Assembly: GCA_027487675.1 (NCBI GenBank)
Contig: JAIYDD010000189.1
Location: 1 to 64,000 of the forward strand
DNA: 64,000 nucleotides
Source: Acetobacteraceae bacterium
GTDB lineage: Bacteria; Pseudomonadota; Alphaproteobacteria; Acetobacterales; Acetobacteraceae
Direction: 5' to 3'
In this document: positions 1-7,493 of the stretch, piece by piece
How positions within the stretch are numbered: the stretch's first letter is position 1
Layout: every line of letters begins with the position of its first letter
The notes under the pieces: generated by a model
Database searches by the model: none
The model's input: only the letters and a program-made list of their open reading frames with translations
What the model was told of the DNA's origin: nothing
Program-made: the position numbers and the translations under genes

Positions 1-59
1 CACGAAGATCTTCGGAGTAGGGCCGCATTCAGGCTGGCCTCCAACGCCCAGCCCGAAGC

Positions 60-98
60 TTGAATCAGAAATCAGCCCGCGCCGGAATCCCGATTCAA
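60..98. promoter_or_regulatory. Inverted repeat TTGAATC-N25-GATTCAA, possible operator
   Basis: A perfect 7-bp inverted repeat (60-66 and 92-98) lies in a less GC-rich stretch upstream of the molybdenum hydroxylase operon. The half-site centres are 32 bp apart, about three helical turns, which would suit a dimeric or looping regulator. No protein is tied to it. The rest of 1-289 shows no convincing gene. Confidence 0.3.
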
Positions 99-248
99 CC
101 TAAAGACAGCGTGCTCTAAGCCGCCGCTTGACACCTGTCCGGCTCCAGGGGCCCATTGCACCGGCCGCGCCGGGACGGCGGCGACCGCCCGGCGCGGCGA
201 CGCCGCAGGCCGTGCCCTGGGCGGGCTTGCGAGCAGGGCACGACGGCG

Positions 249-263
249 TTTAATCTCATTCAA
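249..263 (+). promoter_or_regulatory. Copy 1 of shared 15-bp motif TTYAAYCYCAYTYAA
   Basis: The sequence TTTAATCTCATTCAA lies 26 bp before the ATG of the FAD subunit gene. It matches 13 of 15 positions of the core TTYAACCCCAYTYAA found at 14896-14910 and 17917-17931. Its place just before the first gene fits an operator overlapping the promoter or 5' leader. The link to a regulator is inferred. Confidence 0.45.
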
Positions 264-289
264 ATCACCGACGGGACCAGCCGCTCGCG

Positions 290-1147
290 ATGAAACCCGC
301 CGCCTTTGCCTACCACGCGCCGGGCACGCTGGCGGACGCCGTCGCGCTGCTCGGCGAGCACGGCGAGGATGCGCGGGTGCTGGCCGGCGGCCAGAGCCTG
401 GTGCCTGCCATGGCCTTCCGCATGGCGCGGCCCGCCGTGCTGGTCGACATCAACCGCATCGCCGCGCTGGCGCGGGCCGAGGCCGAAGGCGGCGCGCTGC
501 GCATCGGCGCGCTGGCCCGCCACGCCTGGTTCGAGCGGCCGGTCGTCGCGGGGCCGCTCGGCGGTTTCCTCGCCCATGTCGCGCGGCACATCGCGCATGC
601 GCCGATCCGCATGCGCGGCACCTTCTGCGGCAGCCTGGCGCATGCCGACCCGGCCTCCGAATGGTGCGCCGTCACGCTCGCGCTCGGCGGCAGCATGGTG
701 CTGGCGGGGCCGGGCGGCACGTCGCGGCAGGTGCCGGCGGAGGCGTGGTTCCAGGGCGTCTTCACCACCGCGCTGCGCCCGGGCGAGGTGCTGGCCGAGG
801 TCCGGCTGCCGCTGCCCGGCCCCGATGACCGCCACGGCTTCGCCGAGTTCAGCCGCCGCGCCGGCGATTTCGCCCTGGCCATGGCGGCCGTGTCGCTGCG
901 GATGGAAGGGCGCGTGGTGCGCACCGCCCGCATCGCGCTCGGCGCCGTCGCCGGCACGCCGCTGCTGGCGCGCGGCGCGGCGCGCGCGCTGGCCGGCCAG
1001 ACGCTGACGGACGCCGCGATCCGCGCCGCCGCCGCCGCGGCCGCTTCCGAATGCGACCCGCAGGACGACATCCACGCGCCCGCCGAATATCGCCGCGACC
1101 TGGTGCGCGCGATGGTCCGCCGCGCCCTGGTGCAGGCGGCGGCATGA
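290..1147 (+). CDS. Molybdenum hydroxylase FAD-binding subunit (CoxM/XdhB-like)
   Basis: Medium subunit of a xanthine-dehydrogenase-family enzyme, 285 aa. It should pass electrons from the 2Fe-2S clusters to FAD and then to an acceptor. The N-terminal half shows the FAD motif AGGQSLVP (about residues 32-39) and a GTFCGSLAHADP segment (about 109-120), as in CoxM proteins. The C-terminal third fits the CO_deh_flav_C domain. It is the first gene of the operon and its stop overlaps the next ATG by 4 nt, indicating translational coupling. The family assignment is firm. The substrate class (purine, N-heterocycle, aldehyde) is not readable from this subunit. Confidence 0.93.
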   Translation: MKPAAFAYHAPGTLADAVALLGEHGEDARVLAGGQSLVPAMAFRMARPAVLVDINRIAALARAEAEGGALRIGALARHAWFERPVVAGPLGGFLAHVARHIAHAPIRMRGTFCGSLAHADPASEWCAVTLALGGSMVLAGPGGTSRQVPAEAWFQGVFTTALRPGEVLAEVRLPLPGPDDRHGFAEFSRRAGDFALAMAAVSLRMEGRVVRTARIALGAVAGTPLLARGAARALAGQTLTDAAIRAAAAAAASECDPQDDIHAPAEYRRDLVRAMVRRALVQAAA

Positions 1148-3471
1148 CCGGCTGGGTCGGGCGCAGCCTGCCGCGCATCGAGGATCCCGCGCTGCTGCGC
1201 GGCGAAGCGGCCTTCACCGCCGACCTTGCCATCGGCGCGCGCGCCGTGCGCTTCCTGCGCAGCCCGGTCGCCGCCGGCCGGATCGCGGCGCTGCGCCCGC
1301 CGCCCGACATGCCGCCGGGCGCGCTGTTCGTCACCGCCGCCGACCTGCCGGAGGCCGGCCCGATCCGCCCCATGCTGCACCGCTTCGACTACCGCGCGGT
1401 GGAACAGCCCGTGCTGCCGCGCGAGAGGGTGCATTTCGCCGGCCAGCCTGTCGCCGCCCTGGTCGCGCCGACGGCGGAGATGGCCGAGGACCTGCTCGAC
1501 GAGGCGGTGTTCGAGGTGGAGGCGGAGGAAGCGGTGGTCGACCTCGACGCCGCGCTGCGCCCCGGCGCGCCGCTGGTCCATGCCGTCGCACCGGGCAACG
1601 TCGCGGTGGAAGGCGCGCTGCGCCAGCCCGGCGTGGAGGCGGCCTTCGCGCAGGCCCATCGCGTGGTGGAATTCGCCTTCCGCTCCGGCCGGCAGAACGC
1701 CACGCCGATGGAAACCCGCGGTGGCCTCGCCGCCTTCGACCGTGCGACGGGCCGCGTGCGGCTCACCGCCTCCTGCCAGATGCCGCATGCGCTGCGCAGC
1801 GGCATCGCGGAGGTGCTGGGCATGCCGGAAGCCGATCTGCAGGTGGTCGCGCCGCATGTCGGCGGCGGCTTCGGGCAGAAGATGGCGCTGTTCCCGGAAT
1901 ACCCGGTGCTGGTCTGGCTGGCGCGCCGCCACCGCGGCAGCTTCGCCTGGATCGAGGACCGCAACGAGAACCTCACCGCCTCCGCCCACAGCCGCGACCA
2001 GCGGCACGCGCTGCGCGCCGCCTTCGACGCGGAGGGCCGGCTGCTCGCGCTGGAGGCCGAGATCCTCGCCAATGTCGGCGCCTTCTCCACCTGGCCGGTG
2101 ACCTGCGGCGTGGAGCCGCTGATGGCCTTCGCCGAATATCCCGGCCCCTACAAGGTTCCGGCCTATGCCGCGCGCGCGCGCGGCGTGCTGACCAACACCT
2201 GCACCATGGCGCCCTATCGCGGCGTGTCGCGCCCCGTCATCACCTTCGGCATCGAGCGGCTGATGGACCGCGCCGCCGCCGCGCTCGGCATGGACCGCAT
2301 CGCGATCCGCCGGCGCAACCTGGTGGACAGCTTCCCCTACCGCACCGCCACCGGCATGACGCTCGACGAGGCGTCCTATGTCGAGGCGCTGGATGCCGCC
2401 GCCGCGCTGGCCGACATCCCCGGCTTCCGCGCCCGCCAGCAAGCGGCGCGCGCGGACGGCCGGCTGCTCGGCCTCGGCGTCTCGGTGTTCAACGAACGCA
2501 CCGGCTACGGCACGCCCGCCTTCGCCGCGCGCGGCATGGGCATCGTGCCGGGCTACGAGGTGGTGGACATCGCCATGACCCCGACAGGTGAGGTGGAGGC
2601 GCGCATCGGCGCCTCGCCGCACGGGCAGGGGCTGGCCACCGCGCTGTCGCAGATCATCGCCGACCGGCTGGGCATGCAGCCCGGCCAGGTGCGCATCGTC
2701 GCCGGCGACACCGACCGCACGCCCTATGGCTGGGGCACCTTCGCCAGCCGCTCCGCCGTGATCGGCGGCGGCGCCTGCCAGCTGGCCGCAGACCGCCTGG
2801 CGGAACGCCTGCGTGCCGCCGCGGCGAAGGTGCTGCAGACGACGCCGGCGCAGGTCACGCTGCGCGACGGCCAGGCCTTCGGCGCCAACGACGCCTCCCT
2901 CCCGCTGGCCGAGCTGGCGCGGCTGGCGCATTGGCGCAGCGACCTGTTCGAGGGCTTCAGCCTGGCCGAGACCGCCGCCTACGACCCGGGCGGCACCTTC
3001 TCCAACGCCTGCCACGTGGCGGAGGTCGAGGTGGACCCCGAGACCGGCGGCGTGCGCATCCTGCGCTACCTCGTCGTCGAGGATGCCGGGCGCATCATCA
3101 ACCCGATGATCGCCGACGGCCAGGTGCGCGGCGGCATCGCGCAGGGCATCGCCAACGCGCTGTTCGAGGAGGTGGTCTATGCCGCCGACGGCACCTGCCT
3201 GACCGGCACGCTGGCCGACTACGTCGTGCCGAGCTGCGCCGAGGTGCCGGAGATCGAGCTGCACCACATGGAGACGATCAGCCCCGCCACGGTGACCGGC
3301 GCCAAGGGCCTGGGCGAGGGCGGCGCCATCGGCGCGCCGGCCGCGATCTGCAACGCGGTCAGCGACGCGCTCGCGCATCTCGGCGTGGACGTCGCGGAAT
3401 TCCCGGCCACGCCGCCGCGCATCCGCGCCCTGGTCCGCGCCGCCGAGGCATCCATCGAGGCCCGCCCATGA
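1144..3471 (+). CDS. Molybdenum hydroxylase large (molybdopterin-binding) subunit, copy 1
   Basis: Catalytic subunit of the xanthine dehydrogenase/aldehyde oxidase family, 775 aa from the ATG overlapping the preceding stop (ATGA). The hammerhead domain is N-terminal. A VGGGFGQK motif precedes the Mo-cofactor domains. GLGEGG near residue 725 carries the Glu expected to act as base at the Mo site. The loop that reads AYxCSFR in true CO dehydrogenase is PYRGVSRP here, so it is not form I CoxL. A second large subunit lies at 3976-6261. Either each works with the shared FAD and Fe-S subunits, or they form a hetero-assembly. The substrate is unknown. Confidence 0.92.
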   Translation: MTGWVGRSLPRIEDPALLRGEAAFTADLAIGARAVRFLRSPVAAGRIAALRPPPDMPPGALFVTAADLPEAGPIRPMLHRFDYRAVEQPVLPRERVHFAGQPVAALVAPTAEMAEDLLDEAVFEVEAEEAVVDLDAALRPGAPLVHAVAPGNVAVEGALRQPGVEAAFAQAHRVVEFAFRSGRQNATPMETRGGLAAFDRATGRVRLTASCQMPHALRSGIAEVLGMPEADLQVVAPHVGGGFGQKMALFPEYPVLVWLARRHRGSFAWIEDRNENLTASAHSRDQRHALRAAFDAEGRLLALEAEILANVGAFSTWPVTCGVEPLMAFAEYPGPYKVPAYAARARGVLTNTCTMAPYRGVSRPVITFGIERLMDRAAAALGMDRIAIRRRNLVDSFPYRTATGMTLDEASYVEALDAAAALADIPGFRARQQAARADGRLLGLGVSVFNERTGYGTPAFAARGMGIVPGYEVVDIAMTPTGEVEARIGASPHGQGLATALSQIIADRLGMQPGQVRIVAGDTDRTPYGWGTFASRSAVIGGGACQLAADRLAERLRAAAAKVLQTTPAQVTLRDGQAFGANDASLPLAELARLAHWRSDLFEGFSLAETAAYDPGGTFSNACHVAEVEVDPETGGVRILRYLVVEDAGRIINPMIADGQVRGGIAQGIANALFEEVVYAADGTCLTGTLADYVVPSCAEVPEIELHHMETISPATVTGAKGLGEGGAIGAPAAICNAVSDALAHLGVDVAEFPATPPRIRALVRAAEASIEARP

Positions 3472-3515
3472 CCGAGCCGATCCCCGCAACCCGCACCCGG
3501 CGGGCCGCGCGATGA
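3468..3515 (+). CDS. 15-codon mini-ORF bridging two operon genes
   Basis: A tiny frame (MTEPIPATRTRRAAR, stop) starts with an ATG overlapping the stop of the large subunit and ends with a TGA overlapping the ATG of the Fe-S subunit. Both junctions are ATGA. No good Shine-Dalgarno sequence precedes the Fe-S gene, so the mini-ORF may hand terminating ribosomes on to it. It is more likely a coupling device than a functional peptide. It could also be chance in a 40-nt spacer. Confidence 0.3.
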   Translation: MTEPIPATRTRRAAR

Positions 3516-3988
3516 AGGTCGCCTTCACCGTCAACGGCGCGCCGCGCGAGGCCGAGGTGGAGCCGCGCCGCACGCTGGCCGACATGCTGCGCGAGGAATG
3601 CGGGCTGACCGGCACGCATCTCGGCTGCGAGCACGGCGTCTGCGGCGCCTGCACCGTGCTGCTGGATGGCGCGCCGGTGCGCGCCTGCCTGATGTTCGGC
3701 GTGCAGGCCGAAGGTGCGGCGATCCGCACCGTGGAAGGACTGGCCGCGCCCGACGGCACGCTGAACGCGCTGCAGCGCGCCTTCCAGGCCCATCACGGCC
3801 TGCAATGCGGCTTCTGCACGCCGGGCTTCCTGATGCTGGCAACCTGGCTGCTGGAACGGCCGGATAAGCTGGACGAGGACACGATGCGCCACGTGCTGTC
3901 CTCCAACATCTGCCGCTGCACGGGCTACCAGGGCATCCTCGCCTCGGTGCGCGCGGCCGCGCAGGAGCTGGGCCGGTGGGCGGGATAG
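3512..3988 (+). CDS. Molybdenum hydroxylase 2Fe-2S subunit (CoxS-like)
   Basis: Small iron-sulfur subunit of 158 aa. The N-terminal plant-ferredoxin-like cluster is ligated by Cys39, Cys44, Cys47 and Cys59 (CEHGVCGAC...C). The C-terminal helical domain has Cys99, Cys102, Cys134 and Cys136 (CGFC...CRC). All eight ligands are present, so both clusters should form. It carries electrons from the molybdenum site to FAD. The gene lies between the two large subunits and overlaps the next GTG start by 13 nt, so one Fe-S subunit seems to serve both large subunits. Confidence 0.95.
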   Translation: MKVAFTVNGAPREAEVEPRRTLADMLREECGLTGTHLGCEHGVCGACTVLLDGAPVRACLMFGVQAEGAAIRTVEGLAAPDGTLNALQRAFQAHHGLQCGFCTPGFLMLATWLLERPDKLDEDTMRHVLSSNICRCTGYQGILASVRAAAQELGRWAG

Positions 3989-6261
3989 GCGCCCGCCTCG
4001 CGCGGATCGAGGACCCGCCGCTGCTGCGCGGCGAGGGCCGCTTCGCCGCGGACCTGAACCTGCCGGGCCAGCTGCACATGCGCGTGGTGCGCGCCGGGAT
4101 CGCGCATGGCGTGCTGCGCGGCGTGGATCTCTCCGCCGCGCTGGCGCTGCCCGGCGTGGTCGCGGCCTGGACGGCGGCCGAGCTGGAGGGCATCCCGCCG
4201 ATCGGCTTCCGCCAGATGGTGGTGGGCGGGCTGCTGGCCTATCGCCAGCCCGTGCTGGCGCGCGACCGCGTGCGCTACGTGGGCGAGCCCGTCGCGGTGA
4301 TCTTCGCCGACGACCCCTATGTCGCCGAGGATGCCGAGGAACTCGTCCTCGCCGAGATCGAGCCGCTGCCCGTGCTGCTGAGCGCCGCCGATCCGCCGGG
4401 CGATTTCGACGGCACGCACGGCACCGAATCGGCGGTGGTGGTGAAGGCCTATGGCGACCTCGGCGCCGCCTTCGCCGCCGCCGCGCATGTGGTGGAGATG
4501 GACCTCTCGGTCGGCCGGCACAGCGGCGTGCCGATGGAGACCCGCGGCGGGCTGGCGGAGATCGAGCCCGGCAGCGGCATCCTGCGCCTGCACGGCGCGG
4601 CCAAGGTGCCGCACGCCAACCGCAACGCCATCGCGGCGATGCTCGGCCTCGACCCCGCGCGCATCCACCTGCACGAGGGCCATGTCGGCGGCGGCTTCGG
4701 CATCCGCGGCGAGCTCTACCCGGAGGACGTGCTGCTCTGCCTCGGCGCGCTCAGGCTCGGCCGGCCGGTGAAGTGGATCGAGGACCGGCGCGAGCACCTG
4801 ATGGCCGCCAACCATTCGCGCGACCAGCGCCACCGCATCCGCGCCGCGGTCGATGCGCAGGGCGTGGTGCTGGGGGTGGAGGCGGAGTTCTGGGTGGACC
4901 AGGGCGCCTATGTGCGCACCCATGCGGTGACGGTGCCGGACCTGGCGGCGGCGATGCTGCCCGGCCCCTATCTCTTCCCCGCCTTCCGCGCCACCGCGCA
5001 TCAGCGCCTCACCAACAAGACGCCGGCCGGCACCTATCGCGCGCCCGGTCGCTACGAATCCTCCTTCGTGCGCGAGAGGCTGATGGACGCGGTGGCCGAC
5101 CGGCTGGGGATGGACCGCGTCGCGGTGCGGCGCGCGAACCTGATCCCGGCTTCCGCCATGCCCTTCGACCGCGGGATCGACGCGCTCGGCACGCCGCTGG
5201 TCTACGATTCCGGCGACTATGCGCGGCTGCTCGACAGGCTGCTGGCGGCGGTCGGCTACGAGGCGCTGCAGGCCGGCCTGGCGGCGCGCCGCCAGGCGGG
5301 GGAGATGGTGGGCCTCGGCCTTGCCTTCTTCGTCGAGAAGAGCGGCCTCGGCCCCTTCGACGACGTGCGGATCGAGCTCGACCGCGAGGGCGGGGCGGAG
5401 GTGATCACCGGCGTCGCCTCGATCGGCCAGGGGGTGGAGACGGCGCTCGCGCAGATCCTGTCGGACGTGCTGGGCCTGCCGCCGGCGCGCATCCGCGTGG
5501 TGCACGGCCAGACCGACCGCATCGCGCGCGGCATGGGCGCCTTCGCCACGCGCGTCACGGTGATGACCGGCAGCGCCATCGCCATCGCCGGCGCGAGGCT
5601 GCGGGCGACGCTGCTGGCGCGCGCCGCGGCGCTGCTGCAACGGCCGGCCGCCGCGCTCCGCCTGCGCGACGGCGAGGCGCGGGCCGAGGACGGGTCGGGT
5701 GCCGCGATCCCGCTCGGCGCGCTGGTCGCCGCCTGCCTGGAGGGCAGCGACGCCGCGCGGCTGGTGGAGGAAGGCTCCTTCCAGTCGGGCCACATGACCT
5801 ATCCCTACGGCATCCACATGGCCGTCGCGCGGGTGGACGCCGAGACCAGCGGCGTGACGCTGGAGCGCATCATGGTCGGCTACGACATCGGCCGCGCCGT
5901 GAACCCGATGCTGGTCGAGGGCCAGATCGTCGGCGGCGCCGCGCAGGGCGTGGGCGGCGCGCTGCTCGAGGAATTCCGCTACGCGGAGGATGGCCAGCCG
6001 CTGTCGGTCACGCTGGCCGACTACCTGATGCCGAGCTGCGCCGAGATGCCGGAGGTCGCCGTGCTGATCACCGAGGACGCGCCGAGCCGCATCGGGCCGC
6101 TCGGCGTCAAGGGCGCCGGCGAGGGTGGCACCACGGCCATGGGCGCGGCCATCGCCGCGGCGGTGGATGCCGCGCTCGGCGGCCGCGTGCCGATCGACGC
6201 GCTGCCGATCACGCCCGCGCGCCTGCACGCGCTGCGCGCCGCCGCCTGTCCTGTCGCGTGA
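3976..6261 (+). CDS. Molybdenum hydroxylase large subunit, copy 2
   Basis: Second molybdopterin-binding subunit, 761 aa with a GTG start inside the end of the Fe-S gene. It keeps the VGGGFGIRGE segment and GAGEGG with the catalytic-type Glu near residue 716. The active-site loop reads YRAPGRYE, unlike PYRGVSRP in copy 1, so the two have diverged around the substrate pocket. They share overall architecture (LARIEDPPLLRGEGRF against LPRIEDPALLRGEAAF at the N terminus) and look like old paralogues. No Shine-Dalgarno of note precedes the GTG; translation is probably coupled. Its stop codon lies in the first 58-bp repeat. Confidence 0.92.
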   Translation: MGGIGARLARIEDPPLLRGEGRFAADLNLPGQLHMRVVRAGIAHGVLRGVDLSAALALPGVVAAWTAAELEGIPPIGFRQMVVGGLLAYRQPVLARDRVRYVGEPVAVIFADDPYVAEDAEELVLAEIEPLPVLLSAADPPGDFDGTHGTESAVVVKAYGDLGAAFAAAAHVVEMDLSVGRHSGVPMETRGGLAEIEPGSGILRLHGAAKVPHANRNAIAAMLGLDPARIHLHEGHVGGGFGIRGELYPEDVLLCLGALRLGRPVKWIEDRREHLMAANHSRDQRHRIRAAVDAQGVVLGVEAEFWVDQGAYVRTHAVTVPDLAAAMLPGPYLFPAFRATAHQRLTNKTPAGTYRAPGRYESSFVRERLMDAVADRLGMDRVAVRRANLIPASAMPFDRGIDALGTPLVYDSGDYARLLDRLLAAVGYEALQAGLAARRQAGEMVGLGLAFFVEKSGLGPFDDVRIELDREGGAEVITGVASIGQGVETALAQILSDVLGLPPARIRVVHGQTDRIARGMGAFATRVTVMTGSAIAIAGARLRATLLARAAALLQRPAAALRLRDGEARAEDGSGAAIPLGALVAACLEGSDAARLVEEGSFQSGHMTYPYGIHMAVARVDAETSGVTLERIMVGYDIGRAVNPMLVEGQIVGGAAQGVGGALLEEFRYAEDGQPLSVTLADYLMPSCAEMPEVAVLITEDAPSRIGPLGVKGAGEGGTTAMGAAIAAAVDAALGGRVPIDALPITPARLHALRAAACPVA

Positions 6262-6532
6262 TCCGCGCCGCCGGGCGTTCCGCTCTCCGGCGATCACGCG
6301 TCTTGGTTCTATCGCGTGATCTGCGCCGCCGGGCGTTCCGCTCTCCGGCGACCACGCGTCTTGGTTCTATCGCGTGATCCGCGCCTCCGAGCGTTCCGCT
6401 CTCCGGCGATCACGCGTCTTGGTTCTATCGCGTGATTCACGCCTCCGAGCGTTCCGCTCTCCGGCGATCACGCGTCTTGGTTCTATCGCGTGATTCACGC
6501 CTCTGAGCGTTCCGCTCTCCGGCGATCACGCT
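6258..6532 (+). repeat. Five tandem 58-bp hairpin-forming repeats
   Basis: Units start at 6258, 6316, 6374, 6432 and 6490, exactly 58 bp apart. Most differ at only a few positions, and the last diverges after its 3' GATCACGC. Each unit begins with GTGATC or GTGATT inside GCGTGAT and carries GATCACGC about 35 bp later, so its ends pair as a stem enclosing CCGG-rich sequence. The array fills most of the 322-bp gap between the second large subunit and the cyclase gene. It may be a transcript-stabilising or attenuating element, or a slippage-expanded palindromic repeat. It is not a CRISPR, because there are no unique spacers. Confidence 0.9.
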
Positions 6533-6583
6533 CGCACGCCACGCAACCGCGCGGGAAGGACCGCGCAGAAAGGGAATAGCGGG

Positions 6584-7438
6584 ATGAAGATCGTCGACCT
6601 GTCGCACCTGATGAACGTGCACACGCCGGGCTGGGTCGGCTATGCCGGCAACCAGATGTACTACGCGCAGAACCTGCAGACGAAGATGATCGTCGCGCAG
6701 CGCATCGACAGCGCGCTGCATGTCGGCACGCATATCGACGGCGCCATGCACGGCACCGACGGCATGGGCGACATGGCGTCCTACGCGATGGACTTCCTCG
6801 TCGGGCCCGGCGCGGTGGTGGATGTGTCGCAGCACATGGACGACTGGGCGGTGATCACGCCGGCCATGCTGGAAGCCGCGCCCGTCGAGATCCGCGAGGG
6901 CGACATCCTGATCATCCACACCGGCTGGCACCGCTTCTGGGAAGGCCAGAAGCAGCAGGACCTGGTGCGCTACTTCTGCATGCATCCGGGCGGCGGCCTC
7001 GAGCTGCTGGAGTGGATGCTGCGCAAGAAGATCAAGTGGTTCGGCATCGATTGCGGCTCGGGCGACCACGCGATGAACACCTCGATCCGCATGATGCGCC
7101 CCGACCTCGCGAAGCGGTTCGAGGCGAAGGTCGGCAAGAGCTGCGAGGAGTTCTTCGGCACCTTCGAATACCAGCACAGCAAGTCCGGCCGCCTGGTGCA
7201 GGACAACATCTTCCCGTTCCACAGCTGGGCCTTCGACCGCGGCCTGATCCACGCCGAGAATGTCGGCGGCGACATCGAGCTGATGCTGAACCAGCGCTGC
7301 CTCATCGGCGCCTTCCCCTGGCGCTACGAAGGGCTGGAAGCCTGCCCCTGCCGCATCCTCTGCATCCAGGACGCGGGCGAGACGGTGGAGGCGGTGGGCA
7401 ACGTCGCCAAGGCGATCTTCGGCCGCCGCGCCGGCTGA
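6584..7438 (+). CDS. Cyclase-family metal-dependent hydrolase
   Basis: 284 aa, cyclase family (PF04199), related to kynurenine formamidase and isatin hydrolase. The metal-binding signature HVGTHID is at residues 46-52 (His46, His50, Asp52), and DCGSGDHAMN supplies later conserved residues. Family members hydrolyse amide or imide bonds of ring or formyl compounds, so this is a candidate for opening or deformylating the product of the upstream molybdenum hydroxylase. AAGGGA lies about 10 nt before the ATG. It follows the repeat array in the same direction and ends at a bidirectional terminator. The exact substrate is unknown. Confidence 0.88.
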   Translation: MKIVDLSHLMNVHTPGWVGYAGNQMYYAQNLQTKMIVAQRIDSALHVGTHIDGAMHGTDGMGDMASYAMDFLVGPGAVVDVSQHMDDWAVITPAMLEAAPVEIREGDILIIHTGWHRFWEGQKQQDLVRYFCMHPGGGLELLEWMLRKKIKWFGIDCGSGDHAMNTSIRMMRPDLAKRFEAKVGKSCEEFFGTFEYQHSKSGRLVQDNIFPFHSWAFDRGLIHAENVGGDIELMLNQRCLIGAFPWRYEGLEACPCRILCIQDAGETVEAVGNVAKAIFGRRAG

Positions 7439-7454
7439 GCGCGCGCGGGCCTGT

Positions 7455-7487
7455 CCGCGGCGGAACCGCCGGGCGGTTCCGCCGCGG
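7455..7487. terminator. Bidirectional hairpin between convergent genes
   Basis: A perfect 15-bp stem (7455-7469 with 7473-7487) and a CGG loop lie in the 55-bp gap between the convergent cyclase and Old Yellow Enzyme genes. There is no long T-run on either side. The position and strength make a shared terminator likely. Confidence 0.7.
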
Positions 7488-7493
7488 CGCCGG

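Noticed and set aside
72..263. Short minus-strand frame upstream of the Mo-hydroxylase operon
   Set aside because: Low-complexity Arg/Ala protein with no ribosome site, and it covers the shared regulatory motif.
310..3759. A 1149-codon open frame on the minus strand opposite the Mo-hydroxylase genes
   Set aside because: It is an antisense shadow of two well-supported genes in very GC-rich DNA; composition is Arg/Gly/Ala-rich with no family motifs.
290..6261. Form I carbon monoxide dehydrogenase (CoxMSL)
   Set aside because: Neither large subunit has the AYxCSFR active-site loop, there are two large subunits, and no cox accessory genes are nearby.
6258..6532. CRISPR array
   Set aside because: The 58-bp units are continuous copies without unique spacers, and no cas gene is present.
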